Positions 56,801 to 64,000 of a DNA stretch of 64,000 nucleotides are shown one piece after another. The position numbers and the translations under genes are program-made. Source of the DNA: Rhytidiadelphus loreus (taxonomy: Eukaryota; Streptophyta; Bryopsida; Hypnales; Hylocomiaceae); contig OX344765.1 in the NCBI GenBank assembly GCA_947034895.1, positions 28,463,001-28,527,000 on the forward strand. Direction: 5' to 3'. Below the pieces are notes generated by a model. It did not search any database, was not told the origin of the DNA, and saw nothing but the letters and a program-made list of their open reading frames with translations. The stretch's first letter is position 1, and each line of letters starts with the position of its first letter.

Positions 56801-59800
56801 CCTCAAATTCGAATGTTGTTGACTTACGTTAAGAATGCAGTTACTGAGGAATGGCAACAATTGCCCTATGTTTTGTTGTTATTTGCTGCGGAGTCTTCAT
56901 GCATTCTTATGCATCCAGAAAATCCTCATTTTATGACCATTACTCGTTATCTTTTGAAGGGTCCAGCTCTGGATCTTGAGGTTACCATCTCGTTACTTCT
57001 TTTCAATCTTTAAGTTAAGTTTTGTTTACAAACAGCACATATCCTATCAAACTGATTATGCCTCCTACCTGCAAGATTGGGGATTGAATTCATCTTGTGT
57101 CTTTGATGTTCAGTATGTTCCATTATTTCATTCAATGTTTGGAAGCGGGTCTCCACGTTATCGGAGTGAGCGATTATGGATGCTGCGCCTTTTAGCATGC
57201 GGTTTGACATCATCCCACGATTCACGAGTCTTCCGCCGTCAATTTGTGTTGGAGATTCTAATGAGTTTTTATAGTTCCCCTCTGGCTGATTCCTTCACAA
57301 GAAAATGGGTTTTACAGGTGCTCTCTCTCGCTCTTTCTCCCACTCCCTCTCCCTCCCCTCCCCGTCTTGGTTTGTACATTCAACATGATGTCTTTATGCG
57401 TTCAGATGCGTTCAGATAAAATTTTACTTTAGCTTTCGTTTAAAGAAATGTAGTGTGCTGACTTTGCTTTTGAGATGCAGGTTCTCATAAAAGCCTCAAG
57501 GATACGAGGATGCGTGCAGATCCTTGTAGAGCGTTCAGGTTTTCTGCCATGGCTAGCTTCAGCTGCTGTGAATTACATAGATTTGAGTACATCAGAACAG
57601 GACGGAAAAGAAGCTGCTGACCTGCCATCTATGGTTTTAGAGGTTTGAAACTATTCACGTCACGCATCTATGTGATTGAGTAGATGTCAGGGACAAGTTG
57701 ACTACTTGCATTGGTGGATTTCAGGTCACTGTTTATTTCACTCTGCCCTAGTTCGTGGTACCTTCTTCATATGTTTATCAAAATATTGGGTTCTCAACCA
57801 CGTTTATGTTTACATGCAGATCATAGAAAGATTGTTAAGTTGGAAATTTTTGGAGCAACGTTGCCTTGGGGAGGGCATGCCGGAGTTCACTACGGCTGCT
57901 CTCACATTACGTTACTTTCTGACTCATTGTACAACAACTTCTAAGCAGCGTTCAATCTTTAGGAGGCCAACGATACGTATCATGACGTATGTCCTTCGTC
58001 TATCTCAGCGAAGGAAAAAACATGAAACCCATTTTAGCCTCTCTCTATATGATGTAGTAGAGGCAATTCGCTGGGTCGAATCCGAAGGTCCAGACAGCGG
58101 CTATGGTGTCCATACAACTGGAGAAACACGAGCACTTGCCTTACAGATGTTCCTACAAAGTTCCCCTCCTGCAGCCTCAACGCTTGAGGTGAGATCAACT
58201 TTGTCATATATATTCGAGAGCATTGTCAAATTGAAATCCTCAAGCTCCGTAAATTTTGATTGACTGCTTGTATACATGCCAACCTGACATGTTTGTGTCT
58301 AGTCAACCAGCATTTTGTTAAACACTTATAAAAAGGATTCACGATCATGAAAGTCCTTAACACAGCAATCGTTCCTAGCTGTATATCATCTTTGACTGTT
58401 TTCATCATATTGTTCATCTGCAACCAGTTTCAACACTGTTGGATTCTTATGAGTGGGCTAATAGTGTTATTCCCTGTCCACGTTGTCGTATGCAGTCTAC
58501 TGAGGGCGGTCAAATTGATGAATCTCTTGCTATTGCAGGACAAGCAACTTCTGTGTAAGATTGCTAGCTGGACTGTGCCTGTTGCAATTCAAGCTCTTGT
58601 GAAGCTTGAACAAGAACAATCAATTGGTGGACTCTCTGAGTCCAAGAACCTCGCTGAGCGCTTACCCGAAAAGCTAACGCGCTGGCTTACAGCATCCCTT
58701 GTGCTTGGAAAATTAACTTCATTCAGAAACAAGATGGGATCAACTAAATCTCTTGCAGATGCCCATCCTACTTGCTTTAATACATTGTATGGCAGTCAGT
58801 CTATTCAAACTGCGGACTTCCATCCTGCCAATATAGAACTAGCTATCCAATTATTGCAGTTGCAGACACATTGTGTTGGGGAGGGTCATAATTCACTGGT
58901 CCCGGCTTTAGTTTCATTGTGGCCTTTCCACAAGACTGAAGATACGCTTCCAGGTTTGTTCTTTTACTATTAATTCAAGAAGAGAGTACTTCTTGTGCTT
59001 GATATTCAGGGAGTGGCTTTGTTGGATATATTTAGCTCTCTATATACAGGCACTCTTGGAGGTTACTTTCTTAGATTTTAATGGATTATTTTCTCATCGC
59101 TGACTTATCTAGTGTAACGTGCAGGGGACGAGTCAGTAGAAATTGTTACTTCATTGATAGAAAGGATTCTTAACGGTATTTCTGCACCTCAAGAAGCTGA
59201 TCACTCTTGGCGCTGGTAAGCCAAATTTTTCCTCATTGATTGTTATTTCCAAAGAGTGATAGGACTGAGTAGCAATTTTGATGGAATCGTGTGTGCGGTA
59301 TTCAATTTTCTGTTGCGTGGCCATCCTCAAAGCACATGGATTTTGCTCATTTCTTGGACAAGTTAAAAGTTCATGGCTTATGCCGATGGCTCCCTATCCG
59401 AGGCAATTATATGAGACCTATTTAAAATCATCTTATGCATGTGTGGATGAAGGTGTTCACCGAAGAGAAGAACGATTATCTTTTTATATTGGTAGCCTCA
59501 TCTCGTGAGTAGTGCAAAGAGTTATTGCATTAGCAAAAGGTATTAATAATTTAGTCGTTTTTCTTCAGGTCTTTCAACAACGCCTGGCGTAAAAAGGAGA
59601 CTGCAGCGAGTGTAAATGTGTGCACTGAGATTTCAAGTTTTGAGGCCGAGATGAATCAAGTAGCACTAACTGTTTTCCAGCAACTTGTATTGGGACAGAA
59701 GTCTTCTGGGCTCGCCCGACTAGTTTCTCAATGGGTGAAAGGATTAGACGTTTCGATTTCTAGCAGTAAGCATTTCATTGCTAAATTGGATCAAAATATT

Positions 59801-59830
59801 GAGGAACGCCGTAAGACGCATTCCCAGTAA
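47839..59830 (+). CDS. URB1: URB1/Npa1 nucleolar pre-ribosomal-associated protein, 15 exons, 2778 aa, complete
   Basis: Large nucleolar helical-repeat protein of early pre-60S particles, needed for large-subunit assembly. Exons: 47839-48542, 49224-49775, 49989-50844, 50976-51558, 51867-52021, 52250-55445, 55734-55996, 56134-56454, 56777-56980, 57114-57317, 57481-57642, 57820-58188, 58539-58953, 59125-59215, 59569-59830. They join in frame to 8337 nt; all introns are GT-AG. The N-terminal acidic stretch (DDNDDDDEQE) is followed by the Npa1 domain: FFFIEFALSFLVAGDPGLL, LYAGVLHGLAKDGESTI, MSLCTDPSHGL. YLWGEAALKRRKAKIEE (~2025) and RVAAYDPRFILQFALHG begin the C-terminal URB1 domain, continuing with LKGPALDLEYVPLFHSMFG and RSERLWMLRLLACGL. 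The start is the first in-frame ATG after an upstream stop at 47752. Length fits plant homologues. Exon 6 (3.2 kb) is the longest. Confidence 0.93.
57318..57366 (+). repeat. Polypyrimidine tract at the start of URB1 intron 10
   Basis: Immediately after the exon 10 donor (cag|gtgctc) the intron begins with an almost pure CT run (tctctctcgctctttctccc, then cactccctctccctcccc). The frame 56976-57419 reads through it and is not coding. Confidence 0.8.
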
Positions 59831-60430
59831 TGTGGGGATGTAAACATTTTGGTCGAGGTTCGATGCTGTATGCATCGCTTATATCATCTGCCCTGATTGA
59901 ACAGGTGCAGACAATTACCACACTTTTTTGTCCCTGCAACTAAGATTGAAGCAGTATTGATGCGGAGGGCGGAGGTGATGAGGTACCTGATGCAATGTTG
60001 GGGCCTCATGAATGTACATTTTCGTACTGGTGTAGTAGCAGTTGAATCAGAGAAAGTAATTGCAGAATGTAGACGGTGATCCGAAGAGTCTTGGTCCTAA
60101 GTGGAACAGGAACTTGCAAAACAACATTTGTTGATGGCCACATCAAAAACAATGAAGCAATTTTTGCCACTACAGGTATTCACAGTAAATTTTGTTCCTT
60201 TTCAAATACTCCGAACTCTTTTCGAATTTCCGATTTTGCACAAGTTTCCCTTATCGCTTTTCTTTAATCATTAAAGCAACTGCGACGTCTAAGATGAAGC
60301 TCATTACGTCACTAATCATGATCACAACTTCTCAGTGTACAACATGTGAATGACGTGTCTCAAACAATGTTTGAACTTTTTTTCGAATATTTAGTGTTGC
60401 AAAAAGTGTCGAAAATCTTTTCTGTTGGAA
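59831..60430 (+). other. 3' flank of URB1, probable 3' UTR
   Basis: Follows the URB1 TAA. Open frames at 59897-60079 and 60076-60267 retain gene-like composition but no domain, and I take them as 3' UTR. Composition turns AT-rich from about 60300. No single polyadenylation signal stands out. Confidence 0.4.
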
Positions 60431-63400
60431 AGAGCGTTGGAAAGAGTATTAGAAAAAGGATTAAAAAGGATTCAAACTCATAGTTGGTGAGAATTCTTAG
60501 TGTCTTCAAGAATGTATTCAACATTTCTTGCACTACTATTCAGGCATCTATTCAATAGTTCTTGCACTACTATTCTCCTTTTTACAAAATGTACAACCCT
60601 CAAAAATATTTTTTAATTAAATTTTTTGGACCTTTGTGGAGTTAGTTATGAATTTTCAAAGTGAAATACAATTTTTTTGACATTTTTTTTTATACTACTT
60701 TTGACACTCTTTTTGATACATTTTCTCACCTCCAACCATGAGTTTGAATAAATATAGGAAGGGTGCAAATTTAGTGTCGTCCTAAAATTTTATATTTGTG
60801 GGAATTAGATTGGGAACAAAATATTTCAACTTACATTAATTTTGTATAGGACAATAGTTTTGCATATGCATTCATAGGACAAATCAATCCACTATAGGTT
60901 CTAATTTTGAAAACTTTAAACCAAGTGGGAAAAAGAGTTGGATAAGTGGTGATTGTGATCAATGTTAATTGTGGTCACCAAAAGGTTTGTTGTCATTGGA
61001 ATAGGTCCCAAAAGATTTCACCTACACTAAGTCAAAATCAAGGATACTACAAGGACAATGTCAAAACTATATACAATGCTATGCAAGTCTATATAGAAAC
61101 TACTAAATATCTATGTGTGTTTGACAAAGACTCCTATTGTATTGTGAATAAAGTCTCCCACACAAATAATAGCTTCATTGACTGAATGGAAGATAATAAA
61201 GAGCTCAAACAACAAAGACAATATGTCCAACATGTTGGAATTGTACATTTTGTTGTTCTATCCTTTTACCAAGATTATACTCAAGTAAGTTACAAGTTAG
61301 CTAGTTCATCCTTTCAAGAACCTTCCCATTGAATTACCTTCTCAATCATAAAAAAGTTGAAACCCATCGTGACAACACTTGCTTGAGTGATGACTTGTTA
61401 AAGAGGAATTTTATTCTTGGCACTTATTGTTGGGTTTGGAAGTATCATTGGATGGCTTGAAGAGTTACAAGGGCAAACCATGAAAGCCATTGTACTATTT
61501 TACGTCACATTGACATTGCACTTCTAACGTGTTTTGTATTGTAACTATTGACATATTGAGTAGATAGTTTTCAAATTTTATTATGGACATTAATGTTACC
61601 TTTATTTTTTGAATTTTTATTATTTTAGATTTTTCACATATAAGATGTTCATAGTTTTTAGTATTATTAAGAACCAAAAATTAACATTCTTAGAGAGTCC
61701 TTTTGTGGATATGTTCTTCTAGGAGAATCACTCCTATCATGCAAGGGATGCCTAAAAATAGTAAAACAAATGTCTACCACAATGGTACTAAAAGACTCCA
61801 CTATGCACATATTTGTGCAAATTGAAAACACTAATCCAATGGAGGTTCCTAAATCCCATCTTAAAGAAGTCCTTAATAATCACAATTTTTTAGATATTTT
61901 TTTCCTAAATTATTGTATTTTTTATTGATATAAAAATCATCTAACGTATTTTTAATGAACAAACAAACCTTGTGCTTCTAAAGTATACATTAGTGGTCAA
62001 TAGTATCATTGAATGAACACTTGAGAGGAATACAAAAGATTTAAAATGTATCAACAGTTAAGAATTGAAAATTCAATTGGCCTCAATTAGCCTCAAATTT
62101 TGATCAAGTGCAACAAATAGTATAAGTGTTTCAAATGTTTTCACCTTGTAATTAAAATAATCCTTTAACTACTAAAGGCCCAAGCAGTTTTCAACTTTGT
62201 TGTACAATGTACATTGTACATCAAGATTATTATATGATATCAAGGCATTTTCACACTACATATATTCCAATGGCTTTAAAACTAGGATTGTATTTTTAGT
62301 GCACATTGTGCACGTAGATAAATTATTACTAAAATGACGATTTTGAAACATGTTTTGTAATTAACTTTAAAAAAATTAAAAACATGAAAATTGATTTATA
62401 GAAACTTTAATGTATATTCAAGCTATGACTTTTTTGAAGAAAAGTATTTAGGTATTTAGAAACCTTCTCTCAAAATCATTTCAAAAAAAATTCCAACTGC
62501 AAGGTGGCAATGAATTAAATCACAATCAAAATAGGAAAAATGTGTATAAGGTGAACTTTCTTAAATGTTGTCCTTACATTATTAGATTACATCTACATCA
62601 ATTAAAAAAAACCTAAATGTAGACTCAAAGTGCCAAACACATTGTTTGAAATTTTTACAAGGTTAAGAAAAAAAATAGAAAATATTTATAAAATTTTGAC
62701 TTCAAAAAATGTTTTGCTTTCCTTAATCTGTAGAAAAAGAATTTTTAGCACTAAATTTTGAAAAAAAATTGATTTCTTATTGCATTTATATATTCTAGTA
62801 TGTGTGATATGCATAAGGATTAAAAAGACTTTGTTTGGTAGTTTCTGTAATTCCAAAAATTACCAAATTTGGAGGAACATATAGAAATCATTCAAATTTA
62901 CACATAAATATATAATCCTAAAGGAATGGACATTTCATAGAGCCTATATTTAGAAGGAAGTATCAAAGTTGCAAAATTGTCAATTTGCAACTACATTTTG
63001 GGAATACCTGTAGCATAAAAAGTTAAAAACACCCATCAAATATCAAGGTTGTCTTGTCAAATGCATTTTTGTCCACGTTTATCATATAGAATATCTATCA
63101 AAGGGTGTCATGTGATATACATGTCCAACATGTTAGATATGCTCTTAGAATATGCTCAAATATTTTAAGTATATCCTTGGATATCCTCAAATATTTTTAT
63201 TATATTCTAAGAATCTTGCTTATTAGACTGATTAGAATTCATGTTTGTTTAACACACACCATGTTAAACAAAATATCTATGTGTTGGACAAGACAAGCCT
63301 ACGGCATCAATTGTATTGTTAAGCTTTCCCCCTTCAATATGAATATTATAACATGAAATTCATTTAGAAATACTTCTTAGAATGTAAGAGTATAAAGTTA

Positions 63401-63592
63401 ACTCTTTGACCTATTGAATAGGTGAGAAGCCAAATTATGTCTCCTTGGGGCCTTTGAATGGTTAGTTACCCCAAAATTTTCTTAAACATTTGTAAACTCA
63501 AATCCCTCACAATAATTTCCTTTACTTGAAAAACATCATGAAAAAGAGTGGATACGTCCTCCCACGTGTGGCACCAACGTGTCACATACTCA
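60431..63592. other. AT-rich intergenic DNA
   Basis: No gene recognised. Short frames (60946-61185, 63105-63356) have no domain. Small local repeats occur (ttggaaagag near 60430; ttcttgcactactattc twice near 60510-60575). Nothing with inverted termini was found. Confidence 0.45.
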
Positions 63593-63830
63593 GTCGTTTC
63601 AACATGACTTGATCATAACTAACATTGTATAACCATGCCCAATGGTCCTCCCCGCGTTGAGGAGGTAAGGTACTATACCTCCCTGGATCCTTGGGATGGA
63701 CGAGTCCTCAATTAATTCAAAGACTGGGGTTGGCTGAGGAGTCACACAAGACCCGATTTTGTTCACTGTAGGAGTCCCCTTTCCAAGGATGCAAAAGAGA
63801 CCTCTCCCTCATTGGTAAGCAATGAACATT
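63593..63830 (-). repeat. Third copy of the 11.7-12.2 kb dispersed repeat
   Basis: The reverse complement aligns with 11729-11920 over its full length: taccaatga, tttgcatcctt(g)gaaa(a)ggg, ggctcctcagccaacc/gactcctcagccaacc, catc(t/c)agggaggc/t, ggaggaccattg and ttatacaatgtta. It continues on the plus strand to cctcattggtaagcaatg at about 63830. Non-coding. Confidence 0.75.
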
Positions 63831-64000
63831 ATGGAGCACAATATTGATTTTTTGCTTAGGAGTCTGAAGACCGTTACAACTGAATGATGCTTGGTAGGCG
63901 CTTGACTGACTCGCTTTCCTATTCCAAGCCAGACACTGTATAAGATATACTAAAGCTAAAGCTTAGAGAGCTAGTAAGACTGATCGAGAAGGGATTTCGA

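Noticed and set aside
59278..59508. Additional URB1 exon within intron 14
   Set aside because: Exons 14 and 15 join cleanly in frame through a split Trp codon, and adding this stretch would need weak splice sites. A minor alternative exon is not excluded.

Overview
The window looks like AT-rich nuclear DNA of a land plant. It holds two intact multi-exon protein genes with plant-type GT-AG introns: a plant SULTR-type sulfate transporter and the 60S ribosome-assembly factor URB1/Npa1. A telo-box lies just upstream of URB1. Between and around them is a long stretch of nested, decayed transposable elements. The species cannot be named from the sequence. My impression that it is a seedless plant is only an inference, based on the look of the repeats and on the 23-35 kb element.

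Layout. 1-5.3 kb: repeats, including a 199-bp tandem duplication, a TA-flanked MITE and dispersed copies. 5.3-9.1 kb (minus): complete 9-exon sulfate transporter, 651 aa. 9.1-22.5 kb: intergenic, with several short inverted-repeat transposons, an LTR-like repeat and a pogo/Tigger-type transposase fossil. 22.6-34.9 kb: a less AT-rich block with two broken multi-exon genes. Gene A (+) encodes a large transposase-like protein with conserved Asp blocks. Gene B (-) encodes a coiled-coil/zinc-finger protein. Both are followed by copies of the same ~0.8-kb tail, lying tail to tail as an inverted repeat. Between the tails are a fold-back element and a 52-bp tandem array in which every unit is a perfect hairpin. 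35-47.6 kb: a Harbinger-like element with TTA duplications, a CACTA-like stretch, a Ty3/Gypsy protease-RT fossil cut by a 3-kb CACTA element, more decayed repeats and a second copy of the LTR-like repeat. 47.7-59.8 kb (+): complete 15-exon URB1/Npa1 gene, 2778 aa. 60-64 kb: AT-rich intergenic DNA and a third copy of a dispersed repeat.

How the parts relate. The two housekeeping-type genes are unrelated in function and are simply separated by transposon-filled DNA. A small MITE family (five copies, ends CATTAGATG) is repeatedly inserted into other elements: twice into CACTA elements and once into the pogo-type transposase. This gives a relative insertion order. The best candidate for an undescribed system is the 22.6-34.9 kb pair of genes. 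They share introns filled with minisatellites, a common 3' tail, and several nonsense codons but no frameshifts in the recognisable coding parts.

Limits: homology calls rest on motifs recognised by eye. Exon borders were chosen by reading frame and splice consensus without transcripts.
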